IMG/VR virus record: IMGVR_UViG_3300035170_000032
Span: 1-49,037 of that record
Source: a virus
Reading direction: 5' to 3' (one strand)
Length of the DNA stretch: 49,037 nucleotides
Of this stretch, positions 20,199-29,271 are shown one piece after another. The notes beneath the pieces are model-generated. The model was not told the DNA's origin, ran no database searches, and saw only the letters and a list, made by a program, of their open reading frames with translations. How positions within the stretch are numbered: the stretch's first letter is position 1; each line of letters begins with the position of its first letter. Position numbers and translations under genes: made by a program.

Positions 20199-20441
20199 AT
20201 GAAAACATCATTTTTTGACGGTAACGTATTTGTATTAGAAAATTTTTCTGCTAATTTTGATAAGCCATTAGGTCATTACATGCAATCTTGGGTTCCACCA
20301 AGCAGCGGAAATCTTAATGCGCATGCCCCTTCTGTTGATTTTTATAAATGCGTAAGGCTATCCGATGGAAAGGAATTTGAAGGCACCAGAGATGAATGTG
20401 ATGTATTTTTCAGTAAAGATTTTAATAAAGATGCGGCATGA
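20199..20441 (+). CDS. Island gene 3, hypothetical protein
   Basis: It encodes 80 aa with AAGGA upstream. The C-terminal part YKCVRLSDGKEFEGTRDECD resembles short sequence-specific or regulator-like folds but no family can be named. Its stop overlaps the next ATG. Confidence 0.65.
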   Translation: MKTSFFDGNVFVLENFSANFDKPLGHYMQSWVPPSSGNLNAHAPSVDFYKCVRLSDGKEFEGTRDECDVFFSKDFNKDAA

Positions 20442-20611
20442 CCCCCGAAGAACTCCGCACCATATGTGAACAAAACGGCGGTCAAGCTGCCGTTGCAAGA
20501 TTAATCCCATGCACAAAAGGCCACATGAGTAAAATGTGTTGTGGGATTTTTCCGATTCCAGATAAAACCGCTAACCATATTCGGCTGGTGATTAAATCAC
20601 TTCAGAAATGA
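20438..20611 (+). CDS. Island gene 4, small helix-turn-helix protein
   Basis: It encodes 57 aa (ATGA overlap upstream). GGQAAVARLIPCTKGHMSKM followed by PIPDKTANHIR fits the Cro-like HTH of short phage regulators (QA-x-LAR-x-LG...V-x-R...G-x-PIP). It ends one base before the holin stop. It may repress the island promoter (inference). Confidence 0.6.
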   Translation: MTPEELRTICEQNGGQAAVARLIPCTKGHMSKMCCGIFPIPDKTANHIRLVIKSLQK

Positions 20612-21058
20612 TCATTTTGAACGCCCTTTATTCACCTCACGCTGTCCAAAATAAAATGCGATAACAGCCGCAAATATCGCTTTATCGTCATCCGTCCACA
20701 TGATATCCAGATACTCAAATGATGGGGCATGATCACCGATTAGGCTGTACTGAATGTATTTCACGGCAGCGTACAGAAAAAAGAATGCAAAGGCTAATAC
20801 AGGCCGCACCGTTCCATTAAGCGCATCCACCCATGATATACCAGTTTTATAGGTATTATATAGGGCGGTCATTTGACTAGCGTAGGCCGTCGCACCAACT
20901 TCCTCAGCTTGAACGTCTGCATTGTCTTTGGCAGCTTGCATCTGCAATTGCAAAATAGCCAATTCATGCGATTTGTCGGATTTATCTTGCCACAACTTAA
21001 GCAAAGCAGAGGCAAACGGGGCAAAAAATCCACCAAGGGAAGCGAGGAGCGTGATCAT
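20612..21058 (-). CDS. Three-helix holin (GTA_holin_3TM-like)
   Basis: It encodes 148 aa. N-terminal helix (residues 3-18), a long amphipathic coil (KSHELAILQLQMQAAKDNAD), then VRPVLAFAFFFLYAAVKYI and a third helix ending IFAAVIAFYFGQREV. The order matches the three-helix holin family used for gene-transfer-agent release in alphaproteobacteria. It would open the inner membrane for the endolysin. Confidence 0.8.
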   Translation of the reverse strand: MITLLASLGGFFAPFASALLKLWQDKSDKSHELAILQLQMQAAKDNADVQAEEVGATAYASQMTALYNTYKTGISWVDALNGTVRPVLAFAFFFLYAAVKYIQYSLIGDHAPSFEYLDIMWTDDDKAIFAAVIAFYFGQREVNKGRSK

Positions 21059-21315
21059 TTTTTTCTCATTTCTACATGATTTTTATCAATGGCGATACTT
21101 ACACCGGCCCATGCAACGCCTAGGCCAGCAGTTAAAATAACCAGAATTATAGTAGCAATAACTTTGTTTTGAATGAGTTCACAAATTTCACGGGAGCGTC
21201 TAAGATGTTGAATATCTTTTTGTATAGCGATAGGATTTTCCATATCAAATCCAAGCTTCAGTAGTGTTGATTCTACGGCTATATCAACAATATAGTTAAT
21301 ATCGTGCTCTCCCAT
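21055..21315 (-). CDS. Single-pass membrane protein, lysis accessory candidate
   Basis: It encodes 86 aa. A ~48-residue soluble helical part precedes one membrane helix (ATIILVILTAGLGVAWAGVS) and a short basic end. It overlaps the holin by 4 bases. It may be a second holin or antiholin. A spanin is less likely because the helix is C-terminal and no lipobox is seen. Confidence 0.6.
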   Translation of the reverse strand: MGEHDINYIVDIAVESTLLKLGFDMENPIAIQKDIQHLRRSREICELIQNKVIATIILVILTAGLGVAWAGVSIAIDKNHVEMRKK

Positions 21316-21324
21316 AGACTACCT

Positions 21325-21867
21325 CTATAATGTCAGTTCACTAACAGTTCCTATCGTATTTGATGAACCTACGCCACTGGTCGAGCTATTGACCCGGTAT
21401 GTTTTGTTTTTCGGACAAATAAAAGAAAAACTATCTTGGCGGTTTGTCACAAGTCCGCTACAACTCCTAACATCTACGGTTGCACCATCAATCAATAATG
21501 TGAGGGTGGCACTGCCTAAAGCAGCACTAGCTTGGGTAAATGAAAAAATCACAAACGTGTCGTTAATCACGCTTGGCGTATAGGTCGTGTCGAATGCCGG
21601 CGTTGATCTTGCACTATAGGAACGCTCGCTATTTAATAACCATCCATCCGGGGCTTTTCCAATTGCACTTACCTCTTTGAATACCAATGCTGATACATCA
21701 CTACTATCGATGCAGCACCATACTTTATTGCCATTTTTAACCCAAAAAATAGTATTAGCTACGTAATCTATTCCAGGTGTCAGTTGTCCGGTTTCATCCG
21801 ATACCGGATCGCGGGTACATATTAACCAATAAAAAGTGGGGTCAGATTGTAAAGTATAATCACTCAT
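21325..21867 (-). CDS. Tail-region virion protein
   Basis: It encodes 180 aa, beta-rich, Ser/Thr-rich. First part SDYTLQSDPTFYWLICTRDP, and a C-terminal jelly-roll-like half with Cys pairs. It lies last in the fibre block, so it may be a fibre tip or fibre-associated protein. No known family. Confidence 0.55.
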   Translation of the reverse strand: MSDYTLQSDPTFYWLICTRDPVSDETGQLTPGIDYVANTIFWVKNGNKVWCCIDSSDVSALVFKEVSAIGKAPDGWLLNSERSYSARSTPAFDTTYTPSVINDTFVIFSFTQASAALGSATLTLLIDGATVDVRSCSGLVTNRQDSFSFICPKNKTYRVNSSTSGVGSSNTIGTVSELTL

Positions 21868-21877
21868 ATTAAATCCC

Positions 21878-24034
21878 TTAATTTGCTTTAAAGAAAACTA
21901 TACTATAGGTTGATGTATCAGCACCGCTACTTGATGTAATCGTGAATGAACCGGAAGTAGTTGTAACGGTGACGGTACCTAACGTACCAGAAGCAGTGGT
22001 GCGTACTGGAAAACCTCTCCATGTTGAATCAAGAAGGCTATTATTGATTGTTGCGGTGCCGCTTGATAGAACAACGCCCGTGACCATAGAGGCATTCGCG
22101 GTACTAGCCGAAACGGCGGCGGATTTAAGTTGAAGGCCTTTGGTAGCGGTTGCTACTATTAGATTTCCTGCGGAAACCGATAAATCACCAGCACCTACGG
22201 TCACATTGCCGTTTGAACGCGCTACTGAAAGGCCGCTCGTAAATGTGATAGCAGTACCGGCCGAGCCAGAAGCAGCATATTTTAAATCAATTGACGTACC
22301 ATTGAGTTCGATAACGGTAGCTGGATTTGCCGTGTTGTATTTATAGGATCCAGCCGTAGTATCCCAATCGGTGTTGTAACCGTAATAGGTCGTATCGCCA
22401 GATGCGATACCGATTGAGGCACCTTTATACATCCTTAGATACGTGCCAGAACCTAAATTAGTGCCAAAATCAAGAAGTGGAGTAGTGCCGCTTAAGGCAC
22501 CCCCGCCATTATCGACAAGGATAGTATTGATAGCAAATTGATTCGTTGAAGAATTAAACCTAAAAGTCGTGTTATTTTTCGGCTGTAAGGATTGTGTGCC
22601 GCTCGCCGTAATGAACAGAGGAAAACATGTGGTATCCGTCGCTTCATTGACTGAGGCTATTGTTTGAGGTACTATATCGCCTGTGCCATCGAAAGAAGCA
22701 CCGCCAATAAGACGAGCATTTTGAAGTGCGGTAGCTGTAGACGCATTACCCGTAAGGGCTGCCGTAATCGTTCCCGCAGTAAAATTTCCACTTGCATCGC
22801 GGGTAACTATTGCTGACGCAGTGTTTGCGCTCGCTGCTGTGGTGTTGCCATTGGGTAAAACTCCTGTAACTCCATTAGTCAAATCAATTTGCGCCCAGGC
22901 AGGATTATTAGTCGTACCGGTATTGGATAAATACCGCGTAGCTGTTGTATTTTTCGCTAAATGATTCCATACTCCCGTTGCGGAAATGTAGGGTATATCA
23001 CCTTGCGCCCAGGCGGATGAATCTAATCCTATTCCACCTCTCACTGGTGCCAATGTTCCTGTCCATCCCAATGTTAAACTAGCAGCATTAAGTAACGCCG
23101 TGGAAGGAGAACCGCCAAGAGTCAATGTTACATTCGTATCATCAGTTTTTGTGAGTGCAGAACCAGGAACATCAGCAGCGGTAATGGTATCCCAGGCCGG
23201 GGCAGCCGATACAGAACCATTTCCCGTTTGTCGAAGGAATTTCCTAGTAGTTGTGGTATTTCCTGCTAATTTGGATAACGTATTTGCTGAAGAAGAATAA
23301 AGAGTATCACCAAGCGCATAGGTGCTTTGATTTGTTCCACCATATATTTCTGCTATTACACTTCCATTCCAAGTACCAGTACCAATAATACCAACTGTTG
23401 TAAGTGATGAGGTTACAACATTCGATGCTAGGGTAGTTCCACTTAATGAGCCAGCCGGCGCACTTCCCGATAATGTCGCTGTAATCGTTCCTGCGGCAAA
23501 ATTTCCACTTGCATCGCGGGTAACTATTGCTGAGGCTGTATTGATACTCACTGCCGTCGTATTACTATTGGGTAAAACGCCTGTCACGGCATTAGAACTG
23601 GCAAGATTGACCGCCCCAAAAGCAATAGTGGTTCCAGAACGACGCATCACCTGAAAATCACTCGCCGCAGTGATATCAGCAACGTTTCCGGTGGTATTTG
23701 CCGAACGTCCAATAATCGACAATCCAGCGGATTGCCTAATCATGGCATCCGTGACTTTGTTGGCACCAATAGCGGTAATACCCGTAGATCCTATAGTAAT
23801 ATCACCAGTCACGGGATTTGTTACCCATGCCGTACCGGATGCGATAAGCAAATTTCCTGCGGTCGCCGTAGTATCACCAAGCGCAACTGTGTTAATTTTT
23901 GAAACAATTGGATTTGGATAAAACCCTGAAAGATCCCCGCCAGCGGCACCGATTACATCAGCCGCTAGTTGACTCAATACATTTTTAATCAAACTTGTGG
24001 CATTGCACGTCGCTATATCTGTGTCGATAGTCAT
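21878..24034 (-). CDS. Large repetitive tail fibre protein
   Basis: It encodes 718 aa. The N-terminus includes GGDLSGFYPNPIVSKI, common in phage fibre starts. A long beta-repeat shaft follows: VTGVLPNSNTTAVSIN and TASAIVTRDASGNFAAG units occur twice, with GGTNQSTYALGDTLYSSSAN and AWAQGDIPYISATGVWN variants. A Ser/Thr-rich C-terminus ends it. Fibrous trimeric shaft, receptor contact. No intramolecular chaperone motif is evident. Confidence 0.8.
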   Translation of the reverse strand: MTIDTDIATCNATSLIKNVLSQLAADVIGAAGGDLSGFYPNPIVSKINTVALGDTTATAGNLLIASGTAWVTNPVTGDITIGSTGITAIGANKVTDAMIRQSAGLSIIGRSANTTGNVADITAASDFQVMRRSGTTIAFGAVNLASSNAVTGVLPNSNTTAVSINTASAIVTRDASGNFAAGTITATLSGSAPAGSLSGTTLASNVVTSSLTTVGIIGTGTWNGSVIAEIYGGTNQSTYALGDTLYSSSANTLSKLAGNTTTTRKFLRQTGNGSVSAAPAWDTITAADVPGSALTKTDDTNVTLTLGGSPSTALLNAASLTLGWTGTLAPVRGGIGLDSSAWAQGDIPYISATGVWNHLAKNTTATRYLSNTGTTNNPAWAQIDLTNGVTGVLPNGNTTAASANTASAIVTRDASGNFTAGTITAALTGNASTATALQNARLIGGASFDGTGDIVPQTIASVNEATDTTCFPLFITASGTQSLQPKNNTTFRFNSSTNQFAINTILVDNGGGALSGTTPLLDFGTNLGSGTYLRMYKGASIGIASGDTTYYGYNTDWDTTAGSYKYNTANPATVIELNGTSIDLKYAASGSAGTAITFTSGLSVARSNGNVTVGAGDLSVSAGNLIVATATKGLQLKSAAVSASTANASMVTGVVLSSGTATINNSLLDSTWRGFPVRTTASGTLGTVTVTTTSGSFTITSSSGADTSTYSIVFFKAN
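22781..22816 (-). repeat. 36-bp exact direct repeat in fibre gene, copy 1
   Basis: The same as 23498-23533. It encodes the ...VTRDASGNF... unit. Surrounding bases match imperfectly for ~110 bp. Confidence 0.9.
23498..23533 (-). repeat. 36-bp exact direct repeat in fibre gene, copy 2
   Basis: Second copy, 717 bp from the first. Recombination between copies would delete an in-frame 239-residue segment of the shaft. Confidence 0.9.
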
Positions 24035-25149
24035 TATAAGACTCCGTAGACCGCTTTCATCTGTGCGTTAATATTGGTGATTTCTGTGTTTGTGAGGATG
24101 CGTGACCATATAGCCAAATCTCCGAACGACCCACGCATTGGTGAGCCTTCGGCAAAATTTCCTACTGAACTAACTGAAGCACCCCCAGATTGCACCTCCG
24201 ATTGAGTAAGTGAGCCAATTTGTACACCATTGCCATATAATAAAGAGGCTCCAGACGCTTTCTTTATCCACATGATTATACTGACACCCGACGCAAGCGT
24301 TGTGAGAGTGCCGGTAATCGTGGTATTTGCAACGCCATGTAATGAAAATCCTTCAACGCCGTTTGTCGATGGATTGTAGGAAAGTGCCAAGGTGTTTGAA
24401 GCATTTTCCCACGAAAAGATAGACCTGGTCACATTGTCAGTTGTAGAGGCTTTTATGACCGCCAACATGGTCATATCCCCACTCGTCATGATGGTTGAAA
24501 TATTTGGCGTTCCTAAACTAAAATCTCGGTCGGTATTGGCACTTCCAAAATCAAAACCATCAATTGCATTGAGTGCCGCAGTTGTTAATAGGATATTGCC
24601 AGTACCTACTTTAGACCCACTGATTGCGTTGCTGCCAAAATCATGTATTGCCGTCACATTGCTCGGCGTGCCAGTATAGGCTCCGGCGTATCGGGTGCTA
24701 TACCATGTATTCGGAGCGGAAGTGGTAAGCGGATCGATGACTGCATAACCGGTATTAATTGAGGTGCAATACATTTTCGTTCCGTCTGATTCAAACGTTA
24801 AGATACTCACACCATTAACTAATGTTGGATAAGCACCTGTATTGAATACATATATTCCATTTCCTTCAAAAGTTAATTGTGCATTGCTTGAAGAAGTAAT
24901 CGTCAAATCATATTTTCCGCCGGCCGCCATATTGGTAGGTACTTCTAGTACGGCATTGGCCGTAATCGTCAATACCGCCGACCGGGCTACATTCACATCC
25001 CATGCAATCCTATGATTGACATCGACAGTCAAAGTAACGGTATTAAAAACTTCATTCACCACAAAATTATTCATTACTCCGGTGCCGGAGGCCGTACTAA
25101 TTTCTTGCCCTGAAGGAAGTTGACTTATTGGTATGAATTCGTCTGCCAT
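24034..25149 (-). CDS. Tail adhesin with LamG-like C-terminal domain
   Basis: It encodes 371 aa. Residues ~1-130 are a beta-rich carrier. The C-terminal ~200 aa look like a LamG/concanavalin-like lectin (DGFDFGSANTDRDFSLGTPN, SGDMTMLAVIKAS, RGSFGDLAIWSRILTNTEIT). It may bind a surface sugar. One-base overlap with the fibre gene. Confidence 0.75.
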   Translation of the reverse strand: MADEFIPISQLPSGQEISTASGTGVMNNFVVNEVFNTVTLTVDVNHRIAWDVNVARSAVLTITANAVLEVPTNMAAGGKYDLTITSSSNAQLTFEGNGIYVFNTGAYPTLVNGVSILTFESDGTKMYCTSINTGYAVIDPLTTSAPNTWYSTRYAGAYTGTPSNVTAIHDFGSNAISGSKVGTGNILLTTAALNAIDGFDFGSANTDRDFSLGTPNISTIMTSGDMTMLAVIKASTTDNVTRSIFSWENASNTLALSYNPSTNGVEGFSLHGVANTTITGTLTTLASGVSIIMWIKKASGASLLYGNGVQIGSLTQSEVQSGGASVSSVGNFAEGSPMRGSFGDLAIWSRILTNTEITNINAQMKAVYGVL

Positions 25150-25152
25150 TCT

Positions 25153-25278
25153 TTAACCCGTTACTATGATTTTTCCGTTTACATCTAAGAGAATAATGCC
25201 GCTGTCTGTGGTGATTGCCTTAGTAGGCGGGGGCAACACTATTGGAAATAATAAAAGTTTGCGTCGTCTGCGTGACAT
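25153..25278 (-). CDS. Tiny basic protein
   Basis: It encodes 41 aa from ATG 25278 (MSRRRRKLLLFPIVLPPP...), 5 nt after the previous stop; a longer start at 25338 would overlap that gene by 55 bp. Arg-rich start, then hydrophobic and Pro residues. Small virion decoration or spurious. Confidence 0.4.
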   Translation of the reverse strand: MSRRRRKLLLFPIVLPPPTKAITTDSGIILLDVNGKIIVTG

Positions 25279-25283
25279 GATGA

Positions 25284-25652
25284 TTAACTCGCATTCGCAA
25301 CAATGATCACGGTTGCATTGGTTGACCCGGCCGCACATTTAGGCCGTACAAATTGGGGGGCTTCAGTAATTAAATTGAGTCCTGCCGTTGTAAATGATAG
25401 AGGATTACCGAAATTATCCGTGAGCGTAGCCCATACGGCACTACCAGGACTCAGTAATACGTTGGGGTCATTACTTCCCTCTATGGTAATGGCCGCGCCA
25501 ATGGTGCCAAATACTTGTACTGTTTTGTCAGCCAAGCTTGAATAGGTCATAGGCTGCCCGGTATCTCCACCGGTTAGACCTGACCAGTTTACAATACTAA
25601 GACCGGCTTGAGTGCCAGTAGTGCCTTGAATTGTGTAAGAAACTATTCCCAT
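25284..25652 (-). CDS. Small virion protein in fibre block
   Basis: It encodes 122 aa. The segment VFGTIGAAITIEGSNDPNVL is found in a type of small phage structural proteins near tail fibres. A beta-sandwich is expected. Function unknown. Confidence 0.6.
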   Translation of the reverse strand: MGIVSYTIQGTTGTQAGLSIVNWSGLTGGDTGQPMTYSSLADKTVQVFGTIGAAITIEGSNDPNVLLSPGSAVWATLTDNFGNPLSFTTAGLNLITEAPQFVRPKCAAGSTNATVIIVANAS

Positions 25653-25669
25653 AATATTTCCTTTTAAAA

Positions 25670-26050
25670 TTAACTTAAATTACCCGCCGCAATCCAAACG
25701 GTAGGGGTTATTTTTTGAATACGTGCATGTCCATTTTGTACTGCGATAGTAAGTGCACCACCTACAGAGAGGAGTGTGTCGCTATTAATCGCTAATGTAA
25801 GATGACCGGTGCCAAGCACATACACATCGATAAAACTACCATTAGGAAATGGAACGGCTGCATTGGATGGGATGGTATAAGTTTGTGAGGCTGAATTATT
25901 TGCGGTTACTGGCGAATAATTATCTGATAGGGCAAACGTATACGAGGTGCCCGTTTGTGCATTTACGTGAGCCGGTATACCTGCACCGGGAGGGCCTTGC
26001 TCACCGACTGTGATAACCTGAATTTGATCGATAGTTGAAGTTTCTGTCAT
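25670..26050 (-). CDS. Fibre-associated protein with collagen-like GEQGPPGAG
   Basis: It encodes 126 aa from ATG 26050, which overlaps the upstream stop (ATGA). A short Gly-x-Pro stretch (GEQGPPGAGIP) is followed by a ~95-aa beta domain with SYTFALSDNYSPVTANN. Possibly a fibre head or a collagen-like joint. Confidence 0.65.
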   Translation of the reverse strand: MTETSTIDQIQVITVGEQGPPGAGIPAHVNAQTGTSYTFALSDNYSPVTANNSASQTYTIPSNAAVPFPNGSFIDVYVLGTGHLTLAINSDTLLSVGGALTIAVQNGHARIQKITPTVWIAAGNLS

Positions 26051-26400
26051 ACCTGAACACTCACACATCCCTGGAGGAATCTATTGATATAGCCGCCAGG
26101 TGAAATTATCTCGAAATTGTAAAATCCGCACTGAACCGGCAAATCATCCGTTGCACTGCCAGCAAGAAAGGCGGTGGCAACAGATAAAATACTATCTTGA
26201 TAGGAAAAGTTGATGCTGTGATTATCCGTTGTCAGTGAAACAAACGGTGTGGGATAATCCGCTTGCGTGTACATATTGAGTGTTGCCGCCGCGCCGGTGA
26301 GGTCGGTTAAATTTCCTGTCTCATCCGAAAATATCCAACTCTCAGAAAAATCCACCCCTTTATAGATGATCAAATCAAATTGCGCTGGTAGAATTGACAT
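26047..26400 (-). CDS. Fibre/baseplate adaptor-like protein
   Basis: It encodes 117 aa. Start LPAQFDLIIYKGVDFSESWI is typical of small Ig-like phage tail proteins that precede fibres. A beta-sandwich is predicted. The exact role is unproven. Confidence 0.6.
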   Translation of the reverse strand: MSILPAQFDLIIYKGVDFSESWIFSDETGNLTDLTGAAATLNMYTQADYPTPFVSLTTDNHSINFSYQDSILSVATAFLAGSATDDLPVQCGFYNFEIISPGGYINRFLQGCVSVQV

Positions 26401-26408
26401 AGATCACC

Positions 26409-26750
26409 TCATGAGGCCGGAAGTGCGACACGTAATTCATTAATCTGTTGCCTGGTAGTGGCTAACCATCCATTATCGATACCTAAAATCGCCTCATCGC
26501 GGCGGCGGTCGGTAATAGTGTTTTCAATGGCTGCTATTTGTCTTAGGACAGAACGCTTTTCGGAGGAGAGCGAACAAGCCACTCCTATCGGTTTTCCATT
26601 GCTATCGGAGGAAATAGAGCCGCCTTCTGATTGAATACCGAATACATACTCATAAAGGTCATCACTTATTTCTACCGCATCCTCCGGCATCGTGCCATGG
26701 ATGGTATCATCATAAAATCCACCGGTTGTTTTAGAGTAAAATCTTGTCAT
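26409..26750 (-). CDS. Tail fibre assembly (Tfa-like) chaperone
   Basis: It encodes 113 aa. The N-terminus FYSKTTGGFYDDTIHGTMPE and later EISDDLYEYV match the Tfa/DUF4376-type start. The C-terminal half is helical. It immediately follows a fibre gene, the normal Tfa position. Confidence 0.75.
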   Translation of the reverse strand: MTRFYSKTTGGFYDDTIHGTMPEDAVEISDDLYEYVFGIQSEGGSISSDSNGKPIGVACSLSSEKRSVLRQIAAIENTITDRRRDEAILGIDNGWLATTRQQINELRVALPAS

Positions 26751-26752
26751 TT

Positions 26753-27424
26753 TTAATAACCTATCGCTAAAAGATTGACACCATAACCGCCACCGCCCGT
26801 ACTGCTAAATCTCACGATACACGTGGATGTAGTGACGGAAGTAGAACTTACTGTCACATTGGCCGGAGGAGCAACAGGCGAACCGGTGCCAGGAACCGCA
26901 CCATAAGAAGCGCATGACCATAAATTAGCGTTTGGAAAAGTAAGTGGAAGCGTCACAGTAGTTGGGTCGGTAATGGATACTAAATGTACCCACTGAATAA
27001 TTAATCCGCTCGGAAGTTGTGCATAACCATTATTGGATGCAATCGTGAAACTATCAGTTGCCCAGTTTGCTGAAGGTGGGGTGGAAGTATTGCTATTAGT
27101 GATAGATGTATAAACCACACCACTTTTGATAACTCTATCCCCTTTGCTGTAAGAAAATGGACTACCATTATTCATTGAGGTGGTGATAAAGTCTGGCGTT
27201 CCATGTTGCTGATACTTTTGCAATGCCGAAGTAACATCATAGAAAAGCTGATTTGTTTGAGCACGGCTAATATCTAGGGCACCTGGGATTGTTTCGTCTA
27301 ACTCGTAGTCAGGCCCCCATCCTTGCCCGTAAGACACCGAACCATCAATTTGAATTGCATCCGGCACAACGGTTAAATCGCCCGCAGCCCCAAATATTGT
27401 ATCAAAATAACCACTGTTAGGCAT
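26753..27424 (-). CDS. Short tail fibre protein
   Basis: It encodes 223 aa. PNSGYFDTIFGAAGDL at the N-terminus probably attaches to the DUF2612 baseplate protein just upstream. A central KGDRVIKSGVVYTSI repeat-like unit (carbohydrate-binding type) and a Gly-rich C-terminal tip end it. Pairs with the Tfa-like gene. Confidence 0.75.
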   Translation of the reverse strand: MPNSGYFDTIFGAAGDLTVVPDAIQIDGSVSYGQGWGPDYELDETIPGALDISRAQTNQLFYDVTSALQKYQQHGTPDFITTSMNNGSPFSYSKGDRVIKSGVVYTSITNSNTSTPPSANWATDSFTIASNNGYAQLPSGLIIQWVHLVSITDPTTVTLPLTFPNANLWSCASYGAVPGTGSPVAPPANVTVSSTSVTTSTCIVRFSSTGGGGYGVNLLAIGY

Positions 27425-27427
27425 AGT

Positions 27428-28081
27428 CTACGCTCCGAAATTACCATTGTTAAAATTCTTGCGGAAAGGGCCGAATCCCCAGATACGTCGAGTCAAATCA
27501 ATATAAGTGGTTCCTACCCCGGCCGGACGCGGCAGGATGTCGAAATTATCAAATAAAAATGTAAGCTCACGCGACAACGGGAAATTAAATACATAGCGTT
27601 GTTCCATGTTGCCTTTATCCTGCAACCAGCAACTACCCATCCCACCAAAGACATATTTCAGCATGCGGTTTGTTTCTGGAACCGTGCCGCTGCTCGTGAG
27701 TTGGAAATAACGCAATTGCAGATAAATCCGCGCCATTTCTGTTGGCATCTGCCGGATAATGCCGTTTGGATTGGCAAAATTATAATGAGCGAAATTACCG
27801 CGCTTTGATCCAAATCCCCACGATGTCCTATTGGATGGCCTGGACACCATGTTAATAGGCGCACCCAAAATGATCGACCAAACCGAAAGACCAAAATCGT
27901 TTGCAGTTCTCAGGTCAAAAACATTGGTTATCCAGTTTTCCCAAAATTCGGTTTGGTTTGTTGTGTACCAGGCCGCTTTTTGAGTAAGCAGTGATTGTAA
28001 ATTGGCCGCGTCATTATATTCCCATAGGATTGCCTTTAGCAGATTAACGCTAAAATCAAACTCTTGTACGGTGTCACTCAT
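27428..28081 (-). CDS. DUF2612-family baseplate/tail protein
   Basis: It encodes 217 aa. LLKAILWEYNDAANLQSLLT, AAWYTTNQTEFWENWI and VFDLRTANDFGLSVWSIILG are DUF2612 blocks. In contractile phages it follows the J-like wedge and probably links it to fibres. One-base overlap with the J gene. Confidence 0.8.
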   Translation of the reverse strand: MSDTVQEFDFSVNLLKAILWEYNDAANLQSLLTQKAAWYTTNQTEFWENWITNVFDLRTANDFGLSVWSIILGAPINMVSRPSNRTSWGFGSKRGNFAHYNFANPNGIIRQMPTEMARIYLQLRYFQLTSSGTVPETNRMLKYVFGGMGSCWLQDKGNMEQRYVFNFPLSRELTFLFDNFDILPRPAGVGTTYIDLTRRIWGFGPFRKNFNNGNFGA

Positions 28082-29268
28082 TAGGCAATTACCACGGTAA
28101 TGTAACTATTTTGTGTGTGGGCAATCTGATTCGGTGCAATCACTATCGGTGTATTGCTGTAATCAATCGGACTTAGGAGGCTGATTTCAACATTGCTGAT
28201 ATAGTAAGATGGGTATTCGGCAGCAATCCCACCCATAATCTCAAAAGGTGATACATCCGCCCCGACCACAAATCCTGCCAGTCCGGCGATTACTCCATTC
28301 GCATAATCTAAAATCGCCTGGGTAATATTGGCGGAATTACCATTACTGGTCGTCACTCTCACCAAAATTCCTATTACTTCGGGCCGGTCAAACAATACGA
28401 CATACGGTTGACCACTTGCCGGTTCTATGAGTGTAACACTCGTATTTCCATTCCAATTACAGCCGGAGCTTTTATTTTCAAGCAATGCTGCGGCCACATC
28501 CGTATCGGTTCCACCATCCACGCAGGCATAGATCGAATGACCTACCATGCTTATGCCCTGGATGGTTTGCGTGGTAGAGGCGATATTTTCCAGAAATGAA
28601 AGACTGCGCACGCCATCCGTTGCATAAAGTGCGGAAGTAATCGCAACCGGCAACGCCACACCTTGAAACGCCAGCGTATTGTTGCGTAATACCCGCGTTT
28701 GTTGGTCGCTTTGCGTGGTGGTGCCCAGGATACCTGCGCTTGGATTGGTAACGGTTTCCCATCCTAAAACATTGGTGACTATGGTAGTCAGTTCGTTAAT
28801 GGGGCATGGTACGGGCCCAAATTCTACCGACGAAAAATTCGCTGTGATCGTGCCGCCAATGCCAATAGTCACCGTGCTATCGACTGCAAATAAATCTCCG
28901 GCCACCGTAGAGGCTTGGCTTCCTTGTGGAATCACGGCACCGGCAACGCCTGTTATGCTAACACCAGTTACCGCCGTTTTTGTCGCTGGTGTGCGCTGCA
29001 TCCCGGTGAGAGACATGATTGCATCAAGAAACACCCCACCTGCGATATTTGGATTGATTTGATTTGCGAGTGCTGCGTTATTATTGACTTCTTCATCACG
29101 TGAGATTGCTTCAGCGGTGATCAACACGCCTTGCGGGGTATCGGGTGTTACCACTAAATCCGCACCGAAAACTGTTTTATATTCGGTTTGTACTTCGCTC
29201 AGGATCGACGATGTATCGGGCACTATCACGCCAGTGCTATCGATATATTGATAGGGGCTATCAACCAT
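28081..29268 (-). CDS. Baseplate J-like wedge protein
   Basis: It encodes 395 aa. DTPQGVLITAEAISRDEEVN and GGVFLDAIMSLTGMQRTPAT are Baseplate_J signatures, and a long beta-rich middle and C-terminal part follows. It forms the wedge ring with the gp25-like protein encoded just upstream. Confidence 0.85.
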   Translation of the reverse strand: MVDSPYQYIDSTGVIVPDTSSILSEVQTEYKTVFGADLVVTPDTPQGVLITAEAISRDEEVNNNAALANQINPNIAGGVFLDAIMSLTGMQRTPATKTAVTGVSITGVAGAVIPQGSQASTVAGDLFAVDSTVTIGIGGTITANFSSVEFGPVPCPINELTTIVTNVLGWETVTNPSAGILGTTTQSDQQTRVLRNNTLAFQGVALPVAITSALYATDGVRSLSFLENIASTTQTIQGISMVGHSIYACVDGGTDTDVAAALLENKSSGCNWNGNTSVTLIEPASGQPYVVLFDRPEVIGILVRVTTSNGNSANITQAILDYANGVIAGLAGFVVGADVSPFEIMGGIAAEYPSYYISNVEISLLSPIDYSNTPIVIAPNQIAHTQNSYITVVIA

Positions 29269-29271
29269 TGA

